Assembly: GCA_964590645.1 (NCBI GenBank)
Contig: CAZPYJ010000008.1
Location: 62,001-126,000 of the forward strand
Length of the DNA stretch: 64,000 nucleotides
Origin: JAGNHN01 sp964590645
GTDB taxonomy: Bacteria; Bacteroidota; Bacteroidia; Bacteroidales; JAGNHN01
Direction of reading: 5' to 3'
The position numbers were made by a program, and so were the translations under genes. The notes beneath the pieces are model-generated. The model saw only the letters and a list, made by a program, of their open reading frames with translations. It did no database searches and was not told the origin of the DNA. Below, piece by piece: positions 40,481-50,294 of this stretch (position 1 is its first letter; every line of letters begins with the position of its first letter).

Positions 40481-42586
40481 ATGTATCCTTTCCCCTTTGA
40501 TCCTCCTCTGCATTTGCGCTTTCCATCCTCTGCTGCCCTAAATATCAGCATCTTCGGTCTGCCCGCCTGTATTCTGTTCATTCTCCTTACTGTGGCCTGC
40601 AAACGGGCTCCTGTCTTGCTGTCCCCTCTTGAACTAAAACTTCACGAAGGCTGGGAGTTTACCGGCAATAATCACGATGGATGGTATCCGGCCAGGGTTC
40701 CCGGTGAAATTCACACCGACCTTCTCGCCCAGCAATTGATCCCCGATCCCTATTTCGGAAACAATGAAGACAGCCTGACCTGGATCGAACAGACAGGCTG
40801 GTCCTACCGCCTTCACTTCACTCCTCCGGCCGACCCGAATGCATTTGAACGGGTGGAGTTACATTTTGAAGGACTGGACACCTACGCCAGAATACACTTA
40901 AACGGCCGGGAATTAGCCCGCACCGACAATATGTTTCGTCAATGGTTTCTGGACGTGGGAAAGAACATCCTATCCGGGGAAAACCTGCTTGAGGTGGAAT
41001 TCACCCCCCCGCTTGTGTATCATCAGGATGCCCTGGCTGCCTTGCCCTTTCTCTTGCCTTCCGGCAATGAGGCAAAGGATATTCCTGTGAAAGTGAGCGC
41101 TCACAGCCGTAAGGCGGCTTATCAGTTTGGCTGGGATTGGGGCCCGCGCTTTGTAGGCTGTGGTATCTGGCGTCCGGTCAGGCTTCGGATGTGGAACAAG
41201 GCCCGGATTCAACAAATACACACCTTTACCCTCGACCTGGAAGAGGAAGAGGCCAGTATGCTCAGCCGGGTTTACATAGAAGTAGCCAGCCCGGGCCGGT
41301 ACCGGATTGAAAGTCCCTACGGACAAGCGATCCGCCGCCTGGAGTCTGGAAGGCATCATCTGGATATTCATTTCAGGATCGACCAGCCGGAGCTGTGGTG
41401 GTGTGCGGGCGAAGGCGAAGCCACTATGCATTCTCAGCACATCAGGCTTTTTGCGGAAGATCAGCTGCTGGAAGAAAAGGAGGATCGATTCGGGATACGG
41501 CTTATTCAACTGATACACGAGCCTGATAGCCTGGGGACAGCCTTCCACTTCATCCTGAACGGCCGGCCGGTGTTTATGAAAGGAGCGAATTATATTCCCC
41601 AGGACCTCTTCCCTACCCGTGTAGCACCGGCAAAATACAATGATCTGATCAGGGCTGCCAAAGAGGCCGGTATGAATATGCTCAGAATATGGGGAGGAGG
41701 TATTTACGAGGATGATCTGTTCTATGAAATATGCAACGAGGAAGGGATACTGCTGTGGCAGGATCTGATGTTTGCCAACAGTATGTACCCCCCTTCCCCG
41801 GACTTTCTGGAAAATGTCCGTCAGGAAGTCATCGACAATGTGCTTCGCCTGGGTGCCCATCCCTGTATTGCAATATGGTGCGGAAACAATGAGATTGAGG
41901 TCGCCTGGAATAACTGGGGATGGCAGGAAGCGTTTGGATACGACTCCCGAACACAGGATTTGCTCTGGTCATTTTATGACACCCTCTTCCATCAGATGAT
42001 CCCGGAGGAAATCCATCGCCTTATTCCCCTGGCCAATTACACCCATACCAGTCCGCTGAGCAACTGGGGCAAAGCCGAAAACTTCCGGCACGGCACTATG
42101 CATTATTGGGGAGTCTGGCACGGAAAGGAAGATTTTGACCAGTTTGAAAACAATGTGGGGAGATTTATGGTGGAATATGGTTTCCAATCCTTCCCTTCCC
42201 TGGAAAGCCTCACGGATGTCATCCCTGCTTCAGAGCTGAGCCTATATTCGCCGGCAATGACACAGCGCCAGAAAAGTTACATCGGCAACAGGATGATTGT
42301 TGAGCAGATAGCAAATTATGGAGAGGTTCCGGATCGTTTTGCGGATTTCGTTTTACGCAGTCAGGAGATACAGGGTAAGGCTTTATCCATCGCAACGCGG
42401 GCTCATCTTCAGGCAGCTCCCCGCTGTATGGGTAGCCTGATTTGGCAACTCAATGATTGCTGGCCGGGTCCGAGCTGGAGCCTGATTGATTATTACGGTC
42501 GAAAAAAAGCATCCTATGATAGTGTAAAGACGGTCTTCACCCTGATCCATCCTTTTGGCGCAGAGCAGGAAGGAGTGGATCAGTGA
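40481..42586 (+). CDS. GH2-family beta-mannosidase-like lipoprotein, C-terminally short
   Basis: Retaining glycosidase expected to remove terminal beta-D-mannose from oligosaccharides. Domains: lipoprotein-like signal ending LLTVAC (cysteine near residue 40), N-terminal sugar-binding jelly roll (WYPARVPGEIHTDLL), Ig-like domain, then the TIM barrel. Catalytic features include RIWGGGIYEDDLFYEICNE, the acid/base glutamate in IWCGNNEIEVAW and the nucleophile in VEYGFQSFPS. The beta-mannosidase hallmark WQLNDCWPGPSWSLIDYYGR comes near the end. At 701 residues it stops just after the barrel, lacking the two C-terminal Ig-like domains of about 150 residues found in family members such as the Bacteroides enzyme. 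The signal is oddly long from 40481; a TTG at 40514 would give a tidier one. Confidence 0.87.
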   Translation: MYPFPFDPPLHLRFPSSAALNISIFGLPACILFILLTVACKRAPVLLSPLELKLHEGWEFTGNNHDGWYPARVPGEIHTDLLAQQLIPDPYFGNNEDSLTWIEQTGWSYRLHFTPPADPNAFERVELHFEGLDTYARIHLNGRELARTDNMFRQWFLDVGKNILSGENLLEVEFTPPLVYHQDALAALPFLLPSGNEAKDIPVKVSAHSRKAAYQFGWDWGPRFVGCGIWRPVRLRMWNKARIQQIHTFTLDLEEEEASMLSRVYIEVASPGRYRIESPYGQAIRRLESGRHHLDIHFRIDQPELWWCAGEGEATMHSQHIRLFAEDQLLEEKEDRFGIRLIQLIHEPDSLGTAFHFILNGRPVFMKGANYIPQDLFPTRVAPAKYNDLIRAAKEAGMNMLRIWGGGIYEDDLFYEICNEEGILLWQDLMFANSMYPPSPDFLENVRQEVIDNVLRLGAHPCIAIWCGNNEIEVAWNNWGWQEAFGYDSRTQDLLWSFYDTLFHQMIPEEIHRLIPLANYTHTSPLSNWGKAENFRHGTMHYWGVWHGKEDFDQFENNVGRFMVEYGFQSFPSLESLTDVIPASELSLYSPAMTQRQKSYIGNRMIVEQIANYGEVPDRFADFVLRSQEIQGKALSIATRAHLQAAPRCMGSLIWQLNDCWPGPSWSLIDYYGRKKASYDSVKTVFTLIHPFGAEQEGVDQ

Positions 42587-42660
42587 GCCGAGGAGGGAAA
42601 TCGTTCTTTCGATTGCTTCTAAATAAAGCATAGCAGCCCTTCCTATATCCGCGGAATGCT

Positions 42661-42668
42661 TAGATTTG
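42661..42668 (+). promoter_or_regulatory. Bacteroidota -7 element of maeB
   Basis: TAGATTTG, exact TAnnTTTG match, 44 bases before the ATG at 42712 in a 125-base gap that otherwise shows nothing recognisable. Confidence 0.45.
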
Positions 42669-42711
42669 TTTACCAACTAACACAGCCTTCTAACCCTAAA
42701 CTGCTTTCCTG

Positions 42712-44997
42712 ATGGACAACTTATTCAGAAAGGATGCCTTCATTTATCATTCAATGGGGCGTCCGGGAAAAATTGAGGTCATTCCCACCAAACCTTACTC
42801 AACGCAGCGGGATCTGTCTCTGGCCTATACGCCAGGGGTGGCCGACCCCTGCAAAGCCATCGAGAAGAATCCGGATGATGTGTACAAATACACCGCCAAA
42901 GGAAACCTGGTAGCGGTTATCTCCAATGGCACGGCGGTACTCGGTCTGGGAGATATCGGTCCGGCTGCCGGCAAACCGGTTATGGAGGGCAAGGGATTCC
43001 TCTTCAAAGTCTTCGCCGACCTGGATGTTTTTGATATTGAAATCAATGAAAAAGATCCCCAAAAACTGATCGATATCATTATTTCCCTGGCTCCCACTTT
43101 TGGTGGGATTAACCTGGAAGACATCAAGGCTCCTGAATGCTTTGAGATTGAAGACAAAGTGAAAGAGGCGCTGGATATTCCGGTGATGCACGACGACCAG
43201 CACGGGACGGCCATCATCACTTCTGCCGGATTATTGAACGCCCTGCTGATCAATGGGAAAAAGATCGAAGACCTGAAAATTGTGGTGAATGGTGCCGGCG
43301 CATCTGCCATCTCCTGCACCCGTCTCTATATCAAGCTCGGGGTGAAAGCGGAGAACATCATTATGCTCGATAGCCGCGGGGTATTGCATACAGATCGTAC
43401 GGATATGAATCCGATCAAGGCACAATTTGCCACCAGCCGTAATGTGCATACCCTGGAAGAAGCCATAGATGGAGCAGATATGTTCCTGGGGCTTTCTGTT
43501 GCCGGTGCCCTGCCCAAAGCCTACCTCAAGAAAATGGCAGACCACCCCATTGTTTTTGCCCTGGCCAATCCGGTACCTGAGATCACCTATGAAGAGGCTA
43601 CCGAAACCCGTGCAGACATCATTATGGCTACCGGCCGTTCTGATTATCCCAATCAGATCAATAATGTGCTGGGCTTCCCTTTCATTTTCAGGGGTGCAAT
43701 GGATGTCAGGGCCTCCACCATCAATGATGAGATGAAACTCGCTGCTTCCTATGCCCTGGCCGAACTGGCCAAACAGCCTGTTCCTGAGGAAGTAAACATC
43801 GCCTATAAAGAAACGAACCTGAAATTCGGACGGGATTACATCATTCCAAAACCAACCGATCCCAGATTGATCGAACTGGTGTCTCCGGCCGTGGCTAAAG
43901 CGGCAATGGAAACAGGAGTGGCGCGAAAACCCATCGAAGACTGGGACGCATACAAGGATGAACTCAGGAAAAGGCTGGGCATCTCCAACCCCCTGATGCG
44001 GCAACTGAAATCCCGTGCCAAACGCGATCCTAAACGGGTTGTTTTTGCCGAAGCGGAGAACTATAAGATGCTCAAAGCCGCCGAAATTGTCATCAATGAA
44101 AAGATTGCACAACCGGTTCTGCTGGGAAGAGAAGAAGTGATCCGCAATCTGATCCGCGAGAATGACCTGGAAATCAATGGAGCCATCATCATCGACCCGG
44201 CCAGTGAGAAAGAAAAGGAGAGGATTGAGGAATTTGCCCAATTCCTGTTCGAGAAACGCAAGCGCCGCGGAATAACCCTGCGTGCCGCAAGGGAAATGAT
44301 GCTCAACCGGAATTATTTCAGTGCAATGCTGGTAGAAGACGGCTTTGCCGATGCAATGGTCAGCGGGCTTACCGACAACTATCCCAATACCATCCGGCCG
44401 GCCCTGCAAATCATTGGCAAGAAGGAAAAATGGTCGCTGGTGAGCGGAATGTACATTATAAACACCAAGAGCGGCCCTGTCTTTTTTGCGGATACAACCG
44501 TGAATAAGAATCCTACTGCGGAGCAACTGGTGGAGATTACCTTGCAGACGGCCCGTGCAGTGGAGCGTTTCCATATTAAGCCCCGCATTGCCCTGCTCTC
44601 ATACTCTAACTTCGGATCCAATGAAGGACGCATCCCGCTGCTGGTCAGGGAAGCCGTAGCTACCCTGCATCGTGACCATCCCAGCCTGATCGTGGATGGA
44701 GAAATGCAGGCCAATACCGCCCTGAACACAGAACTGTTGAAGGAAAACTTCTCCTTCTCCAAGCTGGCCGACGGGCCAGCCAATGTGCTGATCTTCCCCT
44801 ACCTCACGGCAGGAAACATTGCCTACAAACTGATGCAGGAGATGGGCAAGATGGAAGTGATCGGACCCATCATCAATGGAATGGCCAAGTCGGTTCACAT
44901 CCTGCAGATTGGTTCTTCGGTGAGCGAAATAGTCAATATGGTGATGATGGCCGTGATGGATGCGCAGTGCATTCAGAATGAGGATTGCGCAGACTGA
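42712..44997 (+). CDS. maeB: NADP-dependent malic enzyme (MaeB type)
   Basis: Oxidative decarboxylation of malate to pyruvate with NADPH production; cytosolic. The 761-residue protein has a malic N-terminal domain (SLAYTPGVADPCKAI near residue 37, DIGPAAGKPVMEGKG near 82, VMHDDQHGTAII near 158). The NAD-binding domain follows (VVNGAGASAISCTRLY near 192, ANPVPEITYEEA near 285). A C-terminal phosphotransacetylase-like domain covers about 430-755 (VFAEAENYKMLKAAEIV). That last domain is usually regulatory, responding to acetyl-CoA, and not catalytic. Length is standard for this hybrid class. It stands alone on the plus strand. Confidence 0.96.
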   Translation: MDNLFRKDAFIYHSMGRPGKIEVIPTKPYSTQRDLSLAYTPGVADPCKAIEKNPDDVYKYTAKGNLVAVISNGTAVLGLGDIGPAAGKPVMEGKGFLFKVFADLDVFDIEINEKDPQKLIDIIISLAPTFGGINLEDIKAPECFEIEDKVKEALDIPVMHDDQHGTAIITSAGLLNALLINGKKIEDLKIVVNGAGASAISCTRLYIKLGVKAENIIMLDSRGVLHTDRTDMNPIKAQFATSRNVHTLEEAIDGADMFLGLSVAGALPKAYLKKMADHPIVFALANPVPEITYEEATETRADIIMATGRSDYPNQINNVLGFPFIFRGAMDVRASTINDEMKLAASYALAELAKQPVPEEVNIAYKETNLKFGRDYIIPKPTDPRLIELVSPAVAKAAMETGVARKPIEDWDAYKDELRKRLGISNPLMRQLKSRAKRDPKRVVFAEAENYKMLKAAEIVINEKIAQPVLLGREEVIRNLIRENDLEINGAIIIDPASEKEKERIEEFAQFLFEKRKRRGITLRAAREMMLNRNYFSAMLVEDGFADAMVSGLTDNYPNTIRPALQIIGKKEKWSLVSGMYIINTKSGPVFFADTTVNKNPTAEQLVEITLQTARAVERFHIKPRIALLSYSNFGSNEGRIPLLVREAVATLHRDHPSLIVDGEMQANTALNTELLKENFSFSKLADGPANVLIFPYLTAGNIAYKLMQEMGKMEVIGPIINGMAKSVHILQIGSSVSEIVNMVMMAVMDAQCIQNEDCAD

Positions 44998-45134
44998 TTC
45001 CCGCTCTGCCCGATTTTTATTGAGCTTTCGCAGCAAGTGTACTGCACGCTGCTTCTGTCTGTAACGCCCCGGTTCTGCCTGACCCCGTTCTCTGCAAAAA
45101 GGCAAGCAGGATGAGGATAAGTTAAGCCGTGCGC

Positions 45135-45142
45135 TATTTTTG
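45135..45142 (+). promoter_or_regulatory. -7 element at the head of the polysaccharide locus
   Basis: TATTTTTG, exact TAnnTTTG match, 12 bases before the ATG at 45155. The nine following genes overlap or are closely spaced, so this is the likely main promoter of the locus. Confidence 0.5.
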
Positions 45143-45154
45143 CATATTTGTACT

Positions 45155-46303
45155 ATGATGAAAGAACCCCAAGCCCTCAAGGTCGTCACTATTCTTGGTA
45201 CCCGCCCGGAAATTATCCGGCTCAGCCGGACAATGGCCCTGCTCGACCAATACTCCCGGCACATCATTGTGCATACCGGACAGAACTACGACCCGGAACT
45301 CAGCCAGGTGTTTTTTGAGGAAATGGACTTAAGAGCCCCCGATTATCACCTCAAAAGTGGAGGAGGCAGCCTTGCAGAAATGATGGCCAAAACGCTGACC
45401 GGGACAGAAAAGATGCTGAAGGAAGAAAAACCTGATGCCGTTCTCATCCTGGGCGACACCAACAGCAGCATTGCCGGACTGATTGCCCGGCGGATGCGTA
45501 TCCCCCTCTACCATATGGAAGCCGGCAACCGCTGCTTCGATGAAAATGTTCCGGAGGAAATCAACCGGAAAATCATCGATCATATCGCTGATTTCAACCT
45601 GGTGTATACCGAACACGCCCGTCGACACCTGCTGAATGAAGGCTTTCCCGCCCGGCGTATCATTCTGAGCGGCTCACCAATGTTTGAAGTCTTGCATCAT
45701 TACAGGGAAAAGTACAAGCTGTCAGGTATCCTGGAGAAAATGAAGCTGCAGGAAGGAGGGTTCTTCCTGGTCAGTCTTCACCGGGAAGAAAATGTGAGCT
45801 ATGCCCCGCATTTCCGGGCGTTGATCCACGCCCTTGACGTTCTTTATGCCCATTTTCAAAAGGAAATCATCATCAGCACGCATCCACGTACACGGAAGAT
45901 GCTGGAAGCGGAAGGGATCGGGAAGAAAACCGGAATGCGCTTTCTCCCTCCCTTTTCCTTCTTTGATTATGTGAAGCTGCAAACCAATGCTGCCTGTGTC
46001 CTCTCCGACAGCGGCACCATTTCGGAGGAATCGGCCATCCTGGGCTTTCCCGCCCTCACCCTGCGCCGTTCGATGGAAAGGCCCGAAGCATTGGATGCCG
46101 GGACCATCACCCTGACCGGCTTCGACGCCAGGACCATCCTGGCAGCCACGCAACAAGCGATGGAAGAATCAGCCAGCGATATCCAAAAAACCATTCCCCC
46201 TGAATACCTCATTCAGGATACTTCTCACCGGGTTCTTCGCCTTATACTCGGAACAGCCAGGCTGAGTAATCAATGGAAAGGCATAGATTTGCAGCCGGAA
46301 TAA
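45155..46303 (+). CDS. wecB: non-hydrolysing UDP-N-acetylglucosamine 2-epimerase
   Basis: Interconverts UDP-GlcNAc and UDP-ManNAc, supplying a precursor for surface polysaccharide. The 382-residue protein shows VTILGTRPEIIRL near residue 10, VHTGQNYDPELS near 40, GDTNSSIAGLIARR near 92, YHMEAGNRCFDENVPEEINRKI near 110 and SDSGTISEESAILGFPAL near 282. The frame extends five codons upstream to a TTG inside the -7 element, so the ATG at 45155 is preferred. The dehydrogenase that would oxidise UDP-ManNAc is not in the locus. First gene of a nine-gene plus-strand run. Confidence 0.93.
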   Translation: MMKEPQALKVVTILGTRPEIIRLSRTMALLDQYSRHIIVHTGQNYDPELSQVFFEEMDLRAPDYHLKSGGGSLAEMMAKTLTGTEKMLKEEKPDAVLILGDTNSSIAGLIARRMRIPLYHMEAGNRCFDENVPEEINRKIIDHIADFNLVYTEHARRHLLNEGFPARRIILSGSPMFEVLHHYREKYKLSGILEKMKLQEGGFFLVSLHREENVSYAPHFRALIHALDVLYAHFQKEIIISTHPRTRKMLEAEGIGKKTGMRFLPPFSFFDYVKLQTNAACVLSDSGTISEESAILGFPALTLRRSMERPEALDAGTITLTGFDARTILAATQQAMEESASDIQKTIPPEYLIQDTSHRVLRLILGTARLSNQWKGIDLQPE

Positions 46304-46318
46304 AACGTGAAAGCTTGT

Positions 46319-47260
46319 ATGGGGGTTGAGAAACCACTTGTATCGATCATCATTCCAGTATTCAACGGCCGCGATTATCTCGCCCAGGCCATCGAAAGTG
46401 CTTTGGCGCAAAGCTGGCCGAATACCGAAATACTGGTCATCAATGATGGGTCTACAGATAATACAGAAGAGATTGCCCTGTCGTATAATGGAAAGGTCCG
46501 CTATTTCAAAAAACACAACGGAGGACAGTCAACAGCGCTCAATCTGGGCATTGCACAAATGAAAGGCAGGTATTTTTCCTGGCTTAGCCACGATGATCTT
46601 TACCTTCCGGAAAAGATTGAAAAACAAATGACCCTGGCACTGCAACATCCCGGAGCGGTGATCTATTCAGACTGGATGAGCATCAATGCCGCAGGGGAGG
46701 AGGTCAGCCGGACCCGTATATACAATACCGATCCTGAGCGCTTCCGCTTTAACCTGATGACGGAAAACCGTTTTCACGGCTGCGCGATGCTGGTACCCCG
46801 GGAATTGTTTACCCGCTGCGGCTCCTTTAAAACGGATATCCCCCTGACCTCGGACGTAGAACTTTGGTTTCGTCTCGCAGATACTGCTCCTTTTATCCAT
46901 CTTCCGGAAATACTGGTGAAAGGCCGAACCCACGCCCAACAGGTGAGTGTGAAAAGATACCGTGCCCACCAGCAGGAAAGCGACCGCTTTTATGCTGAAT
47001 GCTTCCGGACTTTCAGCAATGAAGACCTGCTCAATGCCGCGGAAAGCAAGCACTTACTGCACACTTTGCAACACCTGGGGCGCAGCTTTGCCAGCAGAGA
47101 ATACTGGCAGGCAGCCACCGCTGTCAATCAGAGAATTCAAAAAGATAAAGGAAAGCTGCCGGCGATGTTCGAAAGGGCAGTTTGTGGATTCCACTATCAG
47201 AAGAAAAAGCTGAAAAACAGGGTAAAATACGGCCTGCTCAAGGGCAGAAGCAAAAAATGA
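46319..47260 (+). CDS. family 2 glycosyltransferase
   Basis: GT-A fold inverting glycosyltransferase of 313 residues that transfers a sugar from a nucleotide donor to the growing glycan on the cytosolic side. The start VSIIIPVFNGRDYLAQAIESAL is typical. Donor-binding aspartates are in INDGSTDNTEE near residue 43 and the DxD-like LSHDDLYLPEKI near 90. No TM segment is seen. The ATG at 46319 is preferred over a GTG at 46307. It overlaps the next gene by four bases (ATGA). Confidence 0.9.
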   Translation: MGVEKPLVSIIIPVFNGRDYLAQAIESALAQSWPNTEILVINDGSTDNTEEIALSYNGKVRYFKKHNGGQSTALNLGIAQMKGRYFSWLSHDDLYLPEKIEKQMTLALQHPGAVIYSDWMSINAAGEEVSRTRIYNTDPERFRFNLMTENRFHGCAMLVPRELFTRCGSFKTDIPLTSDVELWFRLADTAPFIHLPEILVKGRTHAQQVSVKRYRAHQQESDRFYAECFRTFSNEDLLNAAESKHLLHTLQHLGRSFASREYWQAATAVNQRIQKDKGKLPAMFERAVCGFHYQKKKLKNRVKYGLLKGRSKK

Positions 47261-48360
47261 TGCGTGTACTGCATATCCTTTGGGATGCTCAGGTTGGAGG
47301 TATTCAAAAGTTGGTACTTGATCTTGCAATTAAACAAGACCGCAGGGAAAATCTTCATTCTGCCATAGTATTTCTAAAAGGCAAAGGGGACGCTCTTTCT
47401 CTCTTCCAAAAAAGTGGTTTGCGCCTCTTCACTATAGGCTTGAACAGCGGATATGATTTTAACCCCCGCAAACTATCCGAATTGAAGTCGATTGCAGAAG
47501 AATATGACATACTTCATCTGCACGGCTTTAATCCCTGGATGGCAAACACAGCAGCAAGGTCAGGGAAAAAGCTGGTGTACACTGAACACGGAAATTTCGG
47601 CTTTGGACGAAAGCTCAGGCTGGGTGAAAAGTTCAATCAATGGATGCAGGGCAGATTTCAAAGACGTCAAGTTGATTTACTAACCTACAACTCTCTCTTC
47701 TCAAAGGAAGTGGCAGAAGGTCGGTACCGGACATCCCAATGCCCATCCTTACTAATCTATAATGGAGCCGATACAGATGTGATTCAGGCGCAGGCAGCGG
47801 CCCATCCGGTAAAACGTGAACCGGGCAGCTTCCTGATTGGAACCACCTCACGCCTGGCCGGTGGGAAAAGGATAGAACGGCTTTTGCGGGCCTATGCCCT
47901 TTTCTATGCATCCCATCCTGATGCCCGCCTATGGATTATCGGCGATGGACCCGAAAGGAAAAGACTGGAAGCGGAATCGCGCAGGCTTGGCTTGCACCCG
48001 GAACACATATTTCTCGGAGAAAAGAAACCCGCCGCTCCCTATCAGGCGGCAATGGATTTAAGCATATACCCTTTTTACAATGAGGCTTTTGGGCTCGTTG
48101 CCCTGGAAAGCCTGGCCCTGGGAAAACCCAGCCTGGTCTTTTCCGACAGCGGAGGAATGAGAGAAATCATTGAAATGAGCCATCCGGAAGATGTTTGCCA
48201 CGATGAGGAGGATTTGCTGAAAAGGATGCGGTATTATTATCTTCACCGGGAAGAAACGGCACGGCAATCTGGTACACGGAAATCTATTGCCCGCCGCTTT
48301 CACATCGATATAATGGAAGCACAGCTTTTTTCAGCCTATCAAAACTTACTCTCTCACTGA
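47257..48360 (+). CDS. family 4 glycosyltransferase (first of three in the locus)
   Basis: GT-B fold retaining glycosyltransferase of 367 residues. The N-terminal domain starts MMRVLHILWDAQVGGIQKLVLDL, with HLHGFNPWMANTAARSGKKLVYTEHG near residue 88. The C-terminal domain contains GTTSRLAGGKRIERLL near 195, LWIIGDGPERKRLEAESRRLG near 228 and the nucleotide-sugar motif YPFYNEAFGLVALESLALGKP near 270, with the EX7E glutamates. Acceptor and sugar are unknown. The ATG overlaps the previous stop codon, and its own stop overlaps the asnB ATG by one base. Confidence 0.9.
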   Translation: MMRVLHILWDAQVGGIQKLVLDLAIKQDRRENLHSAIVFLKGKGDALSLFQKSGLRLFTIGLNSGYDFNPRKLSELKSIAEEYDILHLHGFNPWMANTAARSGKKLVYTEHGNFGFGRKLRLGEKFNQWMQGRFQRRQVDLLTYNSLFSKEVAEGRYRTSQCPSLLIYNGADTDVIQAQAAAHPVKREPGSFLIGTTSRLAGGKRIERLLRAYALFYASHPDARLWIIGDGPERKRLEAESRRLGLHPEHIFLGEKKPAAPYQAAMDLSIYPFYNEAFGLVALESLALGKPSLVFSDSGGMREIIEMSHPEDVCHDEEDLLKRMRYYYLHREETARQSGTRKSIARRFHIDIMEAQLFSAYQNLLSH

Positions 48361-50294
48361 TGTGCGGCATTGCAGGATATCATCATCCCGAAGGCATCCG
48401 GGCCGGGGTACTGGCCGCAATGTCGTCTTCAATGCGACACCGCGGCCCGGATGATGAAGGCTATCTTTGCCTGGACGCCAATGGAAAGGCAGCCGCCTTT
48501 TCAGGCCCTGAGAGCGTAAACGGTCTCGGGCTTCCCCTGCTTCCTGACGGGCTTTCTCCTTCCCGGGTTTTGGGACTGGCGCACCGCCGCCTGAGCATAC
48601 TGGATCTCAGCACTCTCGGACACCAGCCAATGCAGGATGAACACGGGAACGCCATCCTGCTCAATGGTGAGATATACAATTACCGGGAAATAAGGGAGGA
48701 ACTCATCGGACTGGGACATCGCTTCCGCTCTGAAACGGATACGGAGGTGGTGCTGGCTGCCTGGCAACAATGGAACACCGCTTGCTTCTCCCGTTTCAGG
48801 GGGATGTGGGCGATGGCGATCTGGGATGCCCGCCTGAAAGAGATCATCCTGTCCCGCGACCGTTTTGCCATCAAACCCCTTTATATTGTCACCGGAGCAG
48901 TCTTCGCTTTTGCCTCTGAAGCCAAAGCTCTGCTTGAAATTCCAGGAATCTACCCTCACCTGAATCAGGAAGCCTTATTTCAATCTCTTTCCTATGGGGG
49001 GATAGCAGACCTGAATGCCACCCTTTTTGATCAAATCAGGGCCTTCCCACCCGGCCATTGGATGAAATGGAGGCTGGATGGCCGGCCCATTCATATAGAA
49101 GCGTATTATAATCTCAGAGAAAGGGTGGAGGCCAATCCGCTTCGCCGCGATGAGGGCGAAGTTTGGGAGGCTTATAGCCGGCTTTTCACCGATGCGGTCC
49201 GGCTCCACCTTCGCTCCGATGTGCCTGTGGGCTCCTGCCTGAGCGGAGGCCTGGATTCCAGTGCGGTGGTAGCTGAAATGGCCAGGCTCAACCCCTTCGG
49301 TGAAATCCATACCTTTACAGCCGCTTATACTGACCCGGCAATTGATGAATCCGCCTTTGCCACCAGAGTGGCGGATCATTTTCCCAATGTCCGAAACCTC
49401 AAAACCTATCCTGCAGCAAGCGCTTTATGGGAGGAATTTCACAAACTGATATGGCATCAGGATTTCCCCATCCACTCCACCTCAATGTTTGCCCAGTGGG
49501 AAGTAATGAAACTGGCCGGGCAAAATGGAATGAAAGTCTTGCTTGACGGTCAGGGCGCCGATGAAGTTTTGGGGGGCTATGATAATTTTCTGGGCGCATT
49601 ATTATGGCAGAAATTGTCCCGCTTTCAATGGCTTGCTTTTCTCAGGGAAGCCTGGGGCTTGAAAGAAAACCGCTTGCTGAATGTACCTGCCTCGGTGAGC
49701 CGGGCTGCTTTTCATCACCTGCCCGAAACCCTGAGAAAACAAATCCGGAAACAAATGCGGCCCGGACAGCATTTTCTTTCCAAAGAGTTTATCGCTGCCC
49801 ATTCTGCCAGCCGCATTCCTGAAATGTTTGCCCGATCTCCTGAGGAAGTGCGCTATATCAGCATTTTCCGTGGGCTGCGAAACCTGCTCCACTACGAGGA
49901 TCGCAATGCTATGGCCTTTTCTATCGAATCCAGGGTACCCTTTCTGGATCATAAGCTTGTAGAATACACCCTGGCAGTACCGGTCGATAAGTTGAATACA
50001 GGAGGCTACAGTAAGTATATTCTGAGAAAGTCAGCTGAATCCTTTCTGCCCCCTGAAGTGGTTTGGAGGAAAGACAAAAAGGGCTTCATCACGCCCCAGT
50101 CCGAATGGCAGGATAGCAGCCTGAAGGCCATTCTCGAATTTCTTCACGGATACGATTTCCCTGATTGCTTTGACCGGGAAGCCATATTCAGAATGGCAGG
50201 AAACAACCCGGGCTGGGGAACCCCTTCGAACGAATTCTGGAAGCTATTATCTATACTTGTATGGATGGATGTTTTTAAGATTAAGCCCGGATGA
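48360..50294 (+). CDS. asnB: asparagine synthase (glutamine-hydrolysing) family protein
   Basis: Glutamine-dependent amidotransferase of 644 residues. The N-terminal glutaminase domain has the catalytic Cys2 in MCGIAGYHH and the segments MRHRGPDDEG, GLAHRRLSILDLS, LNGEIYNYREIR. The C-terminal synthetase domain has the ATP pyrophosphatase P-loop SCLSGGLDSSAV near residue 295 and LLDGQGADEVLGGYDNF near 395. Members inside polysaccharide loci often do not serve asparagine supply; amidation of a uronic acid or other glycan carboxyl is a plausible inference here. Overlaps both neighbours by one and four bases, so it is an integral part of the operon. Confidence 0.92.
   Translation: MCGIAGYHHPEGIRAGVLAAMSSSMRHRGPDDEGYLCLDANGKAAAFSGPESVNGLGLPLLPDGLSPSRVLGLAHRRLSILDLSTLGHQPMQDEHGNAILLNGEIYNYREIREELIGLGHRFRSETDTEVVLAAWQQWNTACFSRFRGMWAMAIWDARLKEIILSRDRFAIKPLYIVTGAVFAFASEAKALLEIPGIYPHLNQEALFQSLSYGGIADLNATLFDQIRAFPPGHWMKWRLDGRPIHIEAYYNLRERVEANPLRRDEGEVWEAYSRLFTDAVRLHLRSDVPVGSCLSGGLDSSAVVAEMARLNPFGEIHTFTAAYTDPAIDESAFATRVADHFPNVRNLKTYPAASALWEEFHKLIWHQDFPIHSTSMFAQWEVMKLAGQNGMKVLLDGQGADEVLGGYDNFLGALLWQKLSRFQWLAFLREAWGLKENRLLNVPASVSRAAFHHLPETLRKQIRKQMRPGQHFLSKEFIAAHSASRIPEMFARSPEEVRYISIFRGLRNLLHYEDRNAMAFSIESRVPFLDHKLVEYTLAVPVDKLNTGGYSKYILRKSAESFLPPEVVWRKDKKGFITPQSEWQDSSLKAILEFLHGYDFPDCFDREAIFRMAGNNPGWGTPSNEFWKLLSILVWMDVFKIKPG

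Noticed and set aside
40461..40541. Alternative signal-like peptide (SSNCKKCILSPLILLCICAF) upstream of the beta-mannosidase, suggesting a frameshift
   Set aside because: It is in a different frame, ends in a stop after 26 codons, and its ATG overlaps the -7 element. The mannosidase frame contains its own lipoprotein signal.
43231..44574. A 447-codon open frame antisense to maeB
   Set aside because: It lies wholly within the strongly recognised malic enzyme on the other strand. Its product is rich in His, Gly and Gln with no motif, so it is a shadow frame.
44998..45134. Possible riboswitch or structured leader before the polysaccharide locus
   Set aside because: Only a weak GCAGC/GCTGC pairing is seen, and no known riboswitch core sequence is recognisable.
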